Shown piece by piece: positions 25,594 through 38,844 of a stretch of 64,000 bases of DNA. Under the pieces are notes generated by a model. The model was not told where the DNA came from, searched no databases, and saw only the letters and a program-made list of their open reading frames with translations. The stretch is taken from contig JAYKKM010000043.1 of the NCBI GenBank assembly GCA_035772405.1, forward strand, positions 2,834,501-2,898,500, in the 5' to 3' direction. The first letter of the stretch is position 1. Every line of letters begins with the position of its first letter. The position numbers were made by a program, and so were the translations under genes. The DNA is from Chrysogorgia sp. JL179-B06 (lineage: Eukaryota > Cnidaria > Anthozoa > Scleralcyonacea > Chrysogorgiidae).

Positions 25594-26115
25594 GACGTTT
25601 CTTATTACTTTATCAAATGATGTGGCTACAAATCCTGGTCCTATACTGTTAATCCTACGCTGCCCCCGGCTCTCCTAAGCTCGTGGACTAAAGATCAGCC
25701 GTTTAAATATCCGAAGCTTGTTTCCAAAGATAGATTCCCTCCGTCTTATGTGAAAAGATCAGCCCTTTGACATCTTCACCATCTCTGAGACATGGTTAAA
25801 CTCGTCAATTACACAGCAATATATATACGTGATGGCATTCCTTCTCGTGCTCGACCCCATCTCATGGAAATGAACGCCATTGAAACTTGTTGTATAGAAA
25901 TTGTCAGACCCATAACCAAACAATTACCCTGCGTAGCACCAAACTTTCCTGCACCGAAATTTAGAACTCCATTTGCCTAGAGCTAAGACAAACTGGGGAA
26001 AACATAAATTAATTTATCACGCTCTCAACGATTATAATCATTTAAATTCAGACTTTTATAACATTAAGTCACTCTCACTGTTCAAACTTAAATTAGGTAA
26101 ATTATCTTCTTAACT
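25594..26115 (+). mobile_element. CR1/L2-like LINE, internally deleted
   Basis: The plus strand reads LSNDVATNPGP, the usual start of the endonuclease ORF of CR1/L2-like LINEs. It then gives pieces resembling NIRSLFPKIDSLRL and FDIFTISETWLNSSIT in shifted frames, and AIYIRDGIPSRARPHLMEMN with IETCCIEIVRP (endonuclease). From about 25,980 the frame jumps to KTNWGKHKLIYHA and FKLKLG, typical of the extreme C-terminus of the reverse transcriptase. Most of the RT is deleted and frames are broken: a dead copy. Confidence 0.65.
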
Positions 26116-26887
26116 ACTAATATGTACAATAATCATATCTATATCTTTATTATCTTATATTCACTTATTTCATTTATGTCGACGCACAGGGCCCCATTCA
26201 AAAACACTTCGGTGACATGGACTCCCTGTTTAACTCTTTCCTGTCCGACACAGTCAAAAGGGGTCATAGAAGATGACCCCGAAGTCGTCAATCGAAAAAC
26301 ACGGCACACGGTAACGCAAGATTAAAAATTGAAATTCGACAAGCGCCAAGCACATGAGATCCACTCACACGCCAAGTTTGATTTGATTTCATAAACAACT
26401 CTGCAATTGGTGGCGTTTTGAATTTTCATGATGCTACACGGGCGCCCAAGATGGCGTTTTCTAGCAAAATGGAGGTTTTTCAACCTGATTTATGATAATT
26501 AATGCTAATTTATATTAACGTAATGTGTCTTGTTTGGGAAATTCAAAAGCACAAGTAAAAGCCGGTTTATCGGGCTTTCAGAAAATGTATAGGTTTCGCA
26601 ACAGTTATGGATATTTCCAGAGATATCGATAGGACAAAGAGGTAGTTCAATTTTAGATGTTTTTCAGCCGGACAGGAAAGAGTTAAATATTATTATTATT
26701 CAGCAATAATAAAGAAAATTCAGGAAAGATTTACTAACGCACATAGAATACATTACCATAACCCTGTTTTTCCATAAGCTCCTTACTGAAGTCCATGTAC
26801 ACTAAACCTTCATAAACCTAGGAAGATATCAAAGGTACAGTTATTATAAGTAATTTCCAATTATCATTGCAATACCATTAATAATAA
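26116..26887. other. Non-coding, holds an inverted dispersed repeat
   Basis: The 26,220-26,390 part is the reverse-complement partner of 15,420-15,590. The rest has no recognised content up to the satellite. Confidence 0.5.
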
Positions 26888-29800
26888 CCATCACCACTAT
26901 CATCACGACAATTACGACCACTATCATCACGACAATTACCACCACCATCATGACAGTTACGACCACTATCATGACAATTACGACCACCATCACGACAGTT
27001 ACGACCACTATCATGACAATTACCACCACTATCATGACAATTACCACCACCATCATGACAATTACCACCACTATCATGACGATTACCACCACTATCATGG
27101 CAATTACGACCACCATCATGACAGTTACGACCACTATCATGACAATTATCACCACTATCATGACAATTACCACCACCATCATGACAATTACGACCACTAT
27201 CATGACAATTACCACCACAATCATGACAATTACCACCACTATCATGACAATTATCACCACTATCATGACAATTACCACCACTATCATGAAAATTACCACC
27301 ACTATCATGACAATTACCACCACCATCATGACAATTACCACCACTATCATGACAATTACCACCACTATCATGACAATCACCACCACCATCATGACAATTA
27401 CCACCACTATCATGACAATTATCACCACTATCATGACAATTACCACCACTATCATGACAATTATCACCACTATCATGACAATTACCACCACTATCATGAC
27501 AATTACCACCACTATCATGACAATTACGACCACTATCATGACAATTACGACCACTATCATGACAATTATCACCACTATCATGACAATTACGACCACTATC
27601 ATGACAATTACGACCACTATCATGACAATTATCACCACTATCATGACAATTACCACCACCATCATGACAATTACGACCAACATCATGACAGTTAGGACCA
27701 CTATCATGACAATTACCAGACAATTACCACCACCATCATGACAATTACCACCACCATCATGACAGTTACGACCACCATCATGACAATTATCACCACTATC
27801 ATGACAATTACCACCACTATCATGACAATTACGACCACTATCATGACAGTTACCACCACTATCATGACAATTATCACCACTATCATGACAATTACCACCA
27901 CTATCATGACAATTACGACCACTATCATGACAATTACGACCACTATCATGACAATTATCACCACTATCATGACAATTACGACCACTATCATGACAATTAT
28001 CACCACTATCATGACAACTATCACCACCATCATGACAATTACGACCACTATCATGACAATTACCACCACTATCATGACAATTATCACCACTATCATGACA
28101 ATTACCACCACTATCATGACAATTACCACCACTATCATGACAATTACGACCACTATCATGACAATTACCACCACTATCATGACAATTACCACCACTATCA
28201 TGACAATTACGACCACTATCGTGACAATTACGACCACCATCACGACAGTTACGACCACTATCATGACAATTACCACCACTATCATGACAATTACCACCAC
28301 CATCATGACAATTACCACCACTATCATGACGATTACCACCACCATCATGACAATTACGACCACCATCATGACAGTTACGACCACTATCATGACAATTATC
28401 ACCACTATCATGACAATTACCACCACCATCATGACAATTACGACCACTATCATGACAATTACCACCACTATCATGACAATTACCACCACTATCATGAAAA
28501 TAATCACCACTATCATGACAATTACCACCACTATCATGACAATTACCACCACTATCATGACAATTACGACCACTATCATGACAATTACGACCACTATCAT
28601 GACAATTATCACCACTATCATGACAATTACGACCACTATCATGACAATTACGACCACTATCATGACAATTACCACCACTATCATAACAATTACGACCACT
28701 ATCATGACAATTACGACCACTATCATGACAGTTACGACCACCATCATGACAATTACCACCACCATCATGACAATTACCACCACTATCATGACAATTACCA
28801 CCACCATCATGACAATTACCACCACTATCATGACAGTTACGACCACTATCATGACAATTACCACCACTATCATGACAATTACGACCACTATCATGACAAT
28901 TACCACCACCATCATGACAATTACCACCACTATCATGACAATTACCACAACTATCATGACAATTACCACCACCATCATGACAATTACCACCACTATCATG
29001 ACAATTATCACCACTATCATGACAATTACCACCACTATCATGACAATTATCACCACTATCATGACAATTACCACCACTATCATGACAATTACCACCACTA
29101 TCATGACAATTACGACCACTATCATGACAATTACGACCACTATCATGACAATTATCACCACTATCATGACAATTACGACCACTATCATGACAATTACGAC
29201 CACTATCATGACAATTATCACCACTATCATGACAATTACCACCACCATCATGACAATTACCACCACCATCATGACAATTACCACCACTATCATGACAATT
29301 ACCACCACTATCATGACAGTTACAACCACTATCATGACAATTACCACCACTATCATGACAATTACCACCACTATCATGACAATTACCACCACTATCATGA
29401 CAATTACGACCACTATCATGACAATTACGACCACTATCATGACAATTATCACCACTATCATGACAATTACGACCACTATCATGACAATTACGACCACTAT
29501 CATGACAATTATCACCACTATCATGACAATTACCACCACCATCATGACAATTACGACCAACATCATGACAGTTAGGACCACTATCATGACAATTACCAAA
29601 CAATTACCACCACCATCATGACAATTACCACCACCATCATGACAGTTACGACCACCATCATGACAATTATCACCACTATCATGGACAATTACCACCACTA
29701 TCATGACAATTACGACCACTATCATGACAGTTACCACCACTATCATGACAATTATCACCACTATCATGACAATTACCACCACTATCATGACAATTACGAC

Positions 29801-32800
29801 CACTATCATGACAATTACGACCACTATCATGACAATTATCACCACTATCATGACAATTACGACCACTATCATGACAATTACCACCACCATCATGACAATT
29901 ACCACCACTATCATGACAATTATCACCACTATCATGACAATTACCACCACTATCATGACAATTATCACCACTATCATGACAATTACCACCACTATCATGA
30001 CAATTACCACCACTATCATGACAATTACGACCACTATCATGACAATTACGACCACTATCATGACAATTATCACCACTATCATGACAATTACGACCACTAT
30101 CATGACAATTACGACCACTATCATGACAATTATCACCACTATCATGACAATTACCACCACCATCATGACAATTACCACCACCATCATGACAATTACCACC
30201 ACTATCATGACAATTACCACCACTATCATGACAGTTACAACCACTATCATGACAATTACCACCACTATCATGACAATTACCACCACTATCATGACAATTA
30301 CCACCACTATCATGACAATTACGACCACTATCATGACAATTACGACCACTATCATGACAATTATCACCACTATCATGACAATTACGACCACTATCATGAC
30401 AATTACGACCACTATCATGACAATTATCACCACTATCATGACAATTACCACCACCATCATGACAATTACGACCAACATCATGACAGTTAGGACCACTATC
30501 ATGACAATTACCAAACAATTACCACCACCATCATGACAATTACCACCACCATCATGACAGTTACGACCACCATCATGACAATTATCACCACTATCATGAC
30601 AATTACCACCACTATCATGACAATTACGACCACTATCATGACAGTTACCACCACTATCATGACAATTATCACCACTATCATGACAATTACCACCACTATC
30701 ATGACAATTACGACCACTATCATGACAATTACGACCACTATCATGACAATTATCACCACTATCATGACAATTACGACCACTATCATGACAATTATCACCA
30801 CTATCATGACAACTATCACCACCATCATGACAATTACGACCACTATCATGACAATTACCACCACTATCATGACAATTATCACCACTATCATGACAATTAC
30901 CACCACTATCATGACAATTACCACCACTATCATGACAATTACGACCACTATCATGACAATTACGACCACTATCATGACAATTATCACCACTATCATGACA
31001 ATTACGACCACTATCATGACAATTACGACCACTATCATGACAATTATCACCACTATCATGACAATTACCACCACCATCATGACAATTACGACCAACATCA
31101 TGACAATTACCACCACTATCATGACAATTACCATCACTATCATGACAATTATCACCACTATCATGACAATTACCACCACTATCATGACAATTACCACCAC
31201 TATCATGACAATTACGACCACTATCGTGACAATTACGACCACCATCACGACAGTTACGACCACTATCATGACAATTACCACCACTATCATGACAATTACC
31301 ACCACCATCATGACAATTACCACCACTATCATGACGATTACCACCACCATCATGACAATTACGACCACCATCATGACAGTTACGACCACTATCATGACAA
31401 TTATCACCACTATCATGACAATTACCACCACCATCATGACAATTACGACCACTATCATGACAATTACCACCACTATCATGACAATTACCACCACTATCAT
31501 GAAAATAATCACCACTATCATGACAATTACCACCACTATCATGACAATTACCACCAACTATCATGACAATTACGACCACTATCATGACAATTACGACCAC
31601 TATCATGACAATTATCACCACTATCATGACAATTACGACCACTATCATGACAATTACGACCACTATCATGACAATTACCACCACTATCATAACAATTACG
31701 ACCACTATCATGACAATTACGACCACTATCATGACAGTTACGACCACCATCATGACAATTACCACCACCATCATGACAATTACCACCACTATCATGACAA
31801 TTACCACCACCATCATGACAATTACCACCACTATCATGACAGTTACGACCACTATCATGACAATTACCACCACTATCATGACAATTACGACCACTATCAT
31901 GACAATTACCACCACCATCATGACAATTACCACCACTATCATGACAATTACCACCACTATCATGACAATTACCACCACTATCATGACAGTTACGACCACT
32001 ATCATGACAATTACCACCACTATCATGACAATTACCACCACTATCATGACAATTACGACCACTATCATGACAGTTACGACCACTATCATGACAATTACGA
32101 CCACTATCATGACAGTTACGACCACTATCATGACAATTACCACCACTATCATGACAATTACCACCACCATCATGACAATTACCACCACTATCATGACGAT
32201 TACCACCACTATCATGGCAATTACGACCACCATCATGACAGTTACGACCACTATCATGACAATTATCACCACTATCATGACAATTACCACCACCATCATG
32301 ACAATTACGACCACTATCATGACAATTACCACCACTATCATGACAATTACCACCACTATCATGACAATTATCACCACTATCATGACAATTACCACCACTA
32401 TCATGAAAATTACCACCACTATCATGACAATTACCACCACCATCATGACAATTACCACCACTATCATGACAATTACCACCACTATCATGACAATTACCAC
32501 CACCATCATGACAATTACCACCACTATCATGACAATTATCACCACTATCATGACAATTACCACCACTATCATGACAATTATCACCACTATCATGACAATT
32601 ACCACCACTATCATGACAATTACCACCACTATCATGACAATTACGACCACTATCATGACAATTACGACCACTATCATGACAATTATCACCACTATCATGA
32701 CAATTACGACCACTATCATGACAATTACGACCACTATCATGACAATTATCACCACTATCATGACAATTACCACCACCATCATGACAATTACGACCAACAT

Positions 32801-35155
32801 CATGACAGTTAGGACCACTATCATGACAATTACCACCACTATCATGACAGTTACAACCACTATCATGACAATTACCACCACTATCATGACAATTACCACC
32901 ACCATCATGACAATTATCACCACTATCATGACAATTACCACCACTATCATGACAATTACGACCACTATCATGACAGTTACCACCACTATCATGACAATTA
33001 TCACCACTATCATGACAATTACCACCACTATCATGACAATTACGACCACTACCATGACAATTACGACCACTATCATGACAATTATCACCACTATCATGAC
33101 AATTACGACCACTATCATGACAATTACGACCACTATCATGACAATTATCACCACTATCATGACAATTACCACCACCATCATGACAATTACGACCAACATC
33201 ATGACAGTTAGGACCACTATCATGACAATTACCACCACTATCATGACAGTTACAACCACTATCATGACAATTACCACCACTATCATGACAATTACGACCA
33301 CTATCATGACAGTTACCACCACTATCATGACAATTATCACCACTATCATGACAATTACCACCACTATCATGACAATTACGACCACTATCATGACAATTAC
33401 GACCACTATCATGACAATTATCACCACTATCATGACAATTACGACCACTATCATGACAATTATCACCACTATCATGACAACTATCACCACCATCATGACA
33501 ATTACGACCACTATCATGACAATTACCACCACTATCATGACAATTATCACCACTATCATGACAATTACCACCACTATCATGACAATTACCACCACTATCA
33601 TGACAATTACGACCACTATCATGACAATTACGACCACTATCATGACAATTATCACCACTATCATGACAATTACGACCACTATCATGACAATTACGACCAC
33701 TATCATGACAATTATCACCAGTATCATGACAATTACCACCACCATCATGACAATTACGACCAACATCATGACAATTACCACCACTATCATGACAATTACC
33801 ATCACTATCATGACAATTATCACCACTATCATGACAATTACCACCACTATCATGACAATTACCACCACTATCATGACAATTACGACCACTATCGTGACAA
33901 TTACGACCACCATCACGACAGTTACGACCACTATCATGACAATTACCACCACTATCATGACAATTACCACCACCATCATGACAATTACCACCACTATCAT
34001 GACGATTACCACCACCATCATGACAATTACGACCACCATCATGACAGTTACGACCACTATCATGACAATTATCACCACTATCATGACAATTACCACCACC
34101 ATCATGACAATTACGACCACTATCATGACAATTACCACCACTATCATAACAATTACCACCACTATCATGAAAATAATCACCACTATCATGACAATTACCA
34201 CCACTATCATGACAATTACCACCACTATCATGACAATTACGACCACTATCATGACAATTACGACCACTATCATGACAATTATCACCACTATCATGACAAT
34301 TACGACCACTATCATGACAATTACGACCACTATCATGACAATTACCACCACTATCATAACAATTACGACCACTATCATGACAATTACGACCACTATCATG
34401 ACAGTTACGACCACCATCATGACAATTACCACCACCATCATGACAATTACCACCACTATCATGACAATTACCACCACCATCATGACAATTACCACCACTA
34501 TCATGACAGTTACGACCACTATCATGACAATTACCACCACTATCATGACAATTACGACCACTATCATGACAATTACCACCACCATCATGACAATTACCAC
34601 CACTATCATGACAATTACCACCACTATCATGACAATTACCACCACTATCATGACAGTTACGACCACTATCATGACAATTACCACCACTATCATGACAATT
34701 ACCACCACTATCATGACAATTACGACCACTATCATGACAGTTACGACCACTATCATGACAATTACGACCACCATCATGACAATTACGACCACTATCATGA
34801 CAATTACCACCACCATCATGACAATTACCACCACCATCATGACAATTACCACCACCATCATGACAATTACGACCACTATCATGACAGTTACGACCACTAT
34901 CATGACAATTACCACCACCATCATGACAATTACCACCACCATCATGACAATTACGACCACTATCATGACAATTACCACCACTATCATGACAGTTACCACC
35001 ACCATCATGACAATTACGACCACTATCATGACAATTACGACCACTATCATGACAATTACCACCACCATCATGACAATTATCACCACCATCATGACAATTA
35101 CGACCACTATCATGACAATTACCACAACCATCATGACAATTACCACCATCATCAT
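26888..35155. repeat. Large satellite array, 21-bp unit
   Basis: About 8.3 kb (near 390 copies) of the unit ATCATGACAATTACCACCACT, with variants at a few fixed positions (ACC/ACG/ATC before ACCAC; ACTATC or ACCATC; CAATTA or CAGTTA). A marked higher-order pattern exists. A landmark block GACCAACATCATGACAGTTA followed by GGACCACT occurs near 27,675, 29,555, 30,470, 32,800 and 33,200; three of these are followed by a short unit AATTACCA(G/A)ACAATTACC that breaks the 21-bp phase. The unit is 7 codons long and lacks stops in several frames, so ORFs of up to 2,489 codons arise on both strands (heptads such as NCHDSGG, VVVIVMI, TITTTIM and DNYHHYH). I regard these as non-coding by-products. Confidence 0.95.
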
Positions 35156-35945
35156 GACTACCATAGTCATAGTCATGGTCATAGTGGTCGTGGTAATGGT
35201 TATGCTAGCGGTCGTCGTGGTTGTGGCAGTGGTTATGTTCGTGGTGGTGGCGGCGTTGGCAATTGTAATGAGGCGAATAAAAAAATACCTGTATTACTCG
35301 GTCTTGTAGACCAGCGTTGATGAATAACTCGTCCTTCTCAACGTCTAATATAAAGCGAGGTTGTAAATGTTTTCCAAGATCCTACAAAAGCAGGATAACG
35401 TAAATCATAAAAGTTTCAAATGCTACCGTGTTTAATTGGGATGCTAACATATCGAAAACCTTCTTATAAAGTATTGTTATCGAGTTCATTGACGCATGCG
35501 CAAGAAAAGTTTTCATACGAAAATTTATCACATTAACCTACACTGCTGAGTCGAGTGAAAATTGAGAACAGTGTACTAATTAATAATTTTAAGTGCGTGA
35601 AATATTTTCGCAACAAGAACGCTTATCTGTAAAGATGTGCAGTGTTTCAATTCTATTCCAGAACCATCCCCAAAGGAAACACGGAAATTTATCTTTATGA
35701 TTAACCCACATTGCCGAGTCGACGTAAAATTTTTGACTCGAGAGGGATTTGAACACGCACCTTCGGGGTTCCTATAATGATCCTATGTTTGGAAGTTTAA
35801 ACAAGATTTAGTACAGTGTGATTTCATCATTTTGGGTTGAGACTGTCTGAAGCAGTTAAATCCTGTTATCATCGTCCCGATAATTATTATTTTTATACAA
35901 TACTCATACAATCTCGATTGTGATTGGCTAAAAAACCTACAGACA
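35156..35945. other. Satellite edge and left flank of Polinton element 1
   Basis: At 35,156-35,265 the sequence turns into purine-rich GTGGTNGTGG triplets, roughly an inverted, degenerate version of the satellite. The next 600 bp hold nothing recognised. The last 60 bp before the element (TACAATACTCATACAATCTC through AAAAACCTACAGACA) match the host repeat at 52,967-53,016. Confidence 0.6.
35940..35945. repeat. Target site duplication, left copy (CAGACA)
   Basis: CAGACA directly precedes AGTAGTATAG. The same six bases follow CTATACTACT at 52,677-52,682. Polintons make 6-bp duplications. Confidence 0.92.
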
Positions 35946-36047
35946 AGTAGTATAGAAAGTGGGGCTACCAGCACACTTTTCCATTTTTTCATGCTTCGCA
36001 ATCAAAATGTGAAAAAGTTTGCTGTTAGCCCCACTTTCGAGACTACT
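35946..36047. repeat. Left terminal hairpin of element 1
   Basis: The 102-bp end is itself an inverted repeat. The outer arm begins AGTAGTATAGAAAGTGGGGC and the inner arm, read inward from 36,047, begins AGTAGTCTCGAAAGTGGGGC. The outer arm matches the outermost 48 bp of the right end exactly, and the inner arm matches the innermost part of the right hairpin, including arm-specific bases (ATAG versus CTCG; CCAGC versus ACAGC). Confidence 0.92.
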
Positions 36048-36071
36048 AAAACGAGACTAAATAAATTATAC

Positions 36072-36344
36072 TCAAAAATCATCACACGCGTTTCCCAAAA
36101 TATTTTTTCGAGTATTAGTGCGTATAGACCGCAACTCTCTTTTACGACTGGTCATCCTTTTCCCAAGTACAGTATGTTTAAACCTCTCGTCTAGTTTCTT
36201 CCGCTCTAGACTACTATTAGTGAATAGTTGTCGTTTCATCTCTCTTACCTGGTAGATAAATTGGAGGTCTTCGTTTAGTCTCACTGTCTTTTCCTCCACT
36301 GACTCCCGACGTTCTACACTACTCTTCATGGCTACAGTACTCAT
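36072..36344 (-). CDS. Small basic protein, unknown function
   Basis: A 90-residue protein starting MSTVAMKSSVERRESVEEK. It is rich in Arg, Lys and Glu, probably helical throughout, with no membrane segment and no cysteines. The ATG is preceded on its strand by TATATACTAA, close to the start-proximal motif of the neighbours, which supports expression. It is the last gene of the leftward arm, 25 bp from the terminal hairpin and about 50 bp downstream of the 182-aa gene. The basic character near a DNA terminus could suit a DNA-binding or core protein, but no family was recognised. Confidence 0.55.
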   Translation of the reverse strand: MSTVAMKSSVERRESVEEKTVRLNEDLQFIYQVREMKRQLFTNSSLERKKLDERFKHTVLGKRMTSRKRELRSIRTNTRKNILGNACDDF

Positions 36345-36393
36345 TAAGTTAGTATATACTCATATGTTTAGGTCGTTTTGTAAATTATTGTAA

Positions 36394-36942
36394 TTAGATA
36401 GTACTGTCTCCTTCGTTCGGGGGTTCTCCCTCAGGGGTTTCCCCTCTTGCCATGTGACTTAGTACGTGTTTACTAGTTGTCAGTCCACCCGATAACAACC
36501 CTAAACAAGGGAGGTAGGGGGATATGTATGATATAAACTTCTCTACATCTCTTTTTAATAACTGGTCAGTAATCAACTCTTTTTCGAGCTTTTCAGGTGA
36601 TTCAATAGCGTTGAACCCTCCTAACGCGTGGGCGAACTTACTTATTAAAAGATCACATAGGAACGCGTTCGCTTTCTCCATTCTTTTTACCTCCCATTCT
36701 TCATAGATCTTGTTGATAACTTTAGATGAGGCCTTTTTGATATAGGCGACGGATTTGTCTATCTCACCGTCCTCTGAGAGTCTTATTAGTTCGTCTCGTT
36801 TCTTGTCTACATGAGTTTGAGGAGTGTCGTCAACTTGTGGTGTATCGATTTGTGGTTCGTCGATCACTTCCTGTTCTGCTTCTCGTATGTCTTCGATGAG
36901 TTCGTCAATTGTCTCAGGATTTTTTGTCTTACGTCTTGGCAT
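36394..36942 (-). CDS. Conserved-looking structural or accessory protein, unknown
   Basis: A 182-residue protein starting MPRRKTKNPETIDELIED. The first 75 residues are acidic and low-complexity (EPQIDTPQVDDTPQTHVD). Residues about 75-140 form helices (KVINKIYEEWEVKRMEKANA), and 140-165 are a hydrophobic glycine-rich stretch (SPYLPCLGLLSGGLTTSKH). The start codon lies inside the 3' end of the ATPase gene (14-bp overlap), and TATATTATAGGAC precedes it, so it is probably read in the same leftward program. No family recognised. Confidence 0.6.
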   Translation of the reverse strand: MPRRKTKNPETIDELIEDIREAEQEVIDEPQIDTPQVDDTPQTHVDKKRDELIRLSEDGEIDKSVAYIKKASSKVINKIYEEWEVKRMEKANAFLCDLLISKFAHALGGFNAIESPEKLEKELITDQLLKRDVEKFISYISPYLPCLGLLSGGLTTSKHVLSHMARGETPEGEPPNEGDSTI

Positions 36943-37567
36943 GTCCTATAATATACGACGTGTTTTGTTTTCGCGGAATAACTGTTTCGTATGAGTATGG
37001 ATGCCTTAGAAGTATCTCCAATCTTGCGTACTCATTGTCTTTCAACTGTTTTATTATTTTCTGAATTTCCGCTTTATCAACTCCGTTGAGATAATCGTCT
37101 ACGATAATTTTCATATCGTTTCTATTAGGGTTGTAGAATGTTACTAACTTTGAGATGTTTTCACGATATGGTTTACTAATTGAGGTTAGTTGTTGTGTTA
37201 TAACTATTGTGGATAGGTTGTAATGTCTAGCGCTAAATGCTAGTTTAACTAGTTCACTTGTTCTGTTTTTAACGTCCTGCCCACCAGCACAATCATCTAA
37301 TATTATTAGTGAATTGGTACCTTTATAAGTGTCAGTCACATGTTTAAGAACTACGTTGACCTTATCTTGCTCACACTGAATAGCGATAAAGTCTGGGTCT
37401 CTCAAGTATTTCCACTCTATGTACGTCTTATTCCATTCGAACGTTGGGCATATAAGAATGACGAAATCGAAGTGATTCATGTAGTCTTTCTCTATCATAT
37501 CCAATAGGTAGTACGTTTTACCACAGGCTGTCATACCAACAATCAGCATGTTAAAAGGTGTTTTCAT
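36929..37567 (-). CDS. Genome-packaging ATPase (FtsK/HerA, A32-like)
   Basis: A 212-residue P-loop ATPase. Walker A is GMTACGKTYY at residues 11-20. Walker B is NSLIILDDCAGG at about 86-97. A sensor-like ITQQ lies at about 127-130, and arginines with hydrophobic strands follow. Length and layout fit the compact ATPases of Polintons, adintoviruses and poxvirus A32, which pump the genome into the capsid through a portal-like vertex. It sits directly downstream of the capsid gene (16 bp). The ATG is preceded by ATAGTATTCTATATG, in which the last three bases are the start codon. Both Walker motifs are intact. Confidence 0.85.
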   Translation of the reverse strand: MKTPFNMLIVGMTACGKTYYLLDMIEKDYMNHFDFVILICPTFEWNKTYIEWKYLRDPDFIAIQCEQDKVNVVLKHVTDTYKGTNSLIILDDCAGGQDVKNRTSELVKLAFSARHYNLSTIVITQQLTSISKPYRENISKLVTFYNPNRNDMKIIVDDYLNGVDKAEIQKIIKQLKDNEYARLEILLRHPYSYETVIPRKQNTSYIIGHAKT

Positions 37568-37583
37568 ATAGAATACTATATGT

Positions 37584-38822
37584 TTAGTACTGTATTGATT
37601 GTAGATCGTTGTTGATGAAGTTTACGAGACCGTCGGAGAGTACGAATATTCTACACATAACGTTCGCTGTTGTGACTTCTTTATTGATTTCCATCAATAT
37701 TCCTGACTGGGTGTTCACAATCCTTTTTCCAGTTGCAACTTTCACATTATCTTCGATAGATCTAAGGTCAATAACCAAAGCGAAACCGTCTTTGTAAAAC
37801 TTTTGGACAGTCATATGCTGGTCGGAGTCTAGTCCTTGTCCGAATAGTCTTTTCGCTTCTCCCCAGAGTCTTGATTTCGGTATTCCTTGACTGTAGACCA
37901 TGTTTGGTACACCTTCAATAGTGAGTTTCACCGACTCTATGTTTGGGTAGACGAACTCCTCACTGTCAGTTCTTGTCTTATTTGTGAAGAGTAGAACGAC
38001 GGCTTTCATCGATTTTCTAGGTAGGTTAATATTCTCGTTTACGAGTGTGATTCCTTTATCCCACTCCACAGTCTTCATTAGTGTGATGTGTTCATATGAT
38101 AGAGACCTTCCGGACGCGTATAGAGATGATACTTCATCAGCAATCTCTTGATTCTCAATAGTTTCGTACTCCAACTCAAGGTTCTCTAACGTATAGCTAG
38201 CCACAGCTGATCCAGATTGAGCCACCATAATATCAGACGCTTTAGGGAGTGTGATTATATACCTGAAATTGTTGTTCATGTTGTATGGTGCGTATAGACC
38301 ATGATCTTCTAGAATCTTGTCGATTTGAATCTTTTGTTTAGTGTTATGGATGGAGAACATCAGAACATCACTAACTTTTTGTACGTCTCCACTGGCTGCA
38401 CCACTGTCATCCTTTGAGATTAACTTTCGAAGGTTCTCGTTTGCTATACCGTATTCAACCATCTGGTCTCGCTCACTGTTAGGTTTCCAGAGGTCTTTGT
38501 ACGTACCGATGACGCTTTCACCACTATTGTCGTACACGGACTCACCAGCTAGTTTTACCACCAGTCTCTCAAATAATAGTTTCGAAAGGTTGTTAAGAAA
38601 CCATGATTTCGCATTCGAACTCTTAAAGTCGAATAGAATATGGAGACTAGAGGGTACCAAACAAGTGTTACCCTTTGTTTTCGGGATATCGATGTATAAC
38701 TCTTCCCCTGGATTGGCTTTGTTGGGGTTTAGCGTTACAACATTACGGGCTCTTATGCCTTTGATAGTAGAAATTTCGCGACGTCTGTATCCAGGAAGCA
38801 ACTCTTTTTCGTTAGTATTCAT
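37584..38822 (-). CDS. Putative major capsid protein (double jelly-roll)
   Basis: A 412-residue protein. N-terminal strand-rich blocks (EELYIDIPKTKGNTCLVPSS; LHILFDFKSSN; WFLNNLSKLLFERLVVKLAG) and a later repeat-like half (VYPNIESVKLTIEGVPNMVY) resemble the two jelly rolls of Polinton and adintovirus major capsid proteins, in which a loop after the first sheet carries a VYDNSGES-like turn. It is shorter than many Polinton capsid proteins. The position next to the packaging ATPase and near the penton candidate is typical. TATAATATATAGTATG precedes and includes the start codon. A decayed homologue lies at 4054-4262. Assignment is by sequence pattern and context, without structural proof. Confidence 0.68.
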   Translation of the reverse strand: MNTNEKELLPGYRRREISTIKGIRARNVVTLNPNKANPGEELYIDIPKTKGNTCLVPSSLHILFDFKSSNAKSWFLNNLSKLLFERLVVKLAGESVYDNSGESVIGTYKDLWKPNSERDQMVEYGIANENLRKLISKDDSGAASGDVQKVSDVLMFSIHNTKQKIQIDKILEDHGLYAPYNMNNNFRYIITLPKASDIMVAQSGSAVASYTLENLELEYETIENQEIADEVSSLYASGRSLSYEHITLMKTVEWDKGITLVNENINLPRKSMKAVVLLFTNKTRTDSEEFVYPNIESVKLTIEGVPNMVYSQGIPKSRLWGEAKRLFGQGLDSDQHMTVQKFYKDGFALVIDLRSIEDNVKVATGKRIVNTQSGILMEINKEVTTANVMCRIFVLSDGLVNFINNDLQSIQY

Positions 38823-38844
38823 ACTATATATTATAACACATGTT

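Noticed and set aside
27713..35182. ORF of 2,489 codons on the minus strand, and other long ORFs (up to 1,248 codons on the plus strand)
   Set aside because: They arise because the 21-bp satellite unit is a multiple of three and lacks stops. Several frames are open on both strands, and the frame content changes abruptly at phase-breaking units.
36929..37567. Kinase or helicase role for the P-loop protein
   Set aside because: Size, lack of helicase motifs and location beside the capsid gene favour a packaging ATPase.
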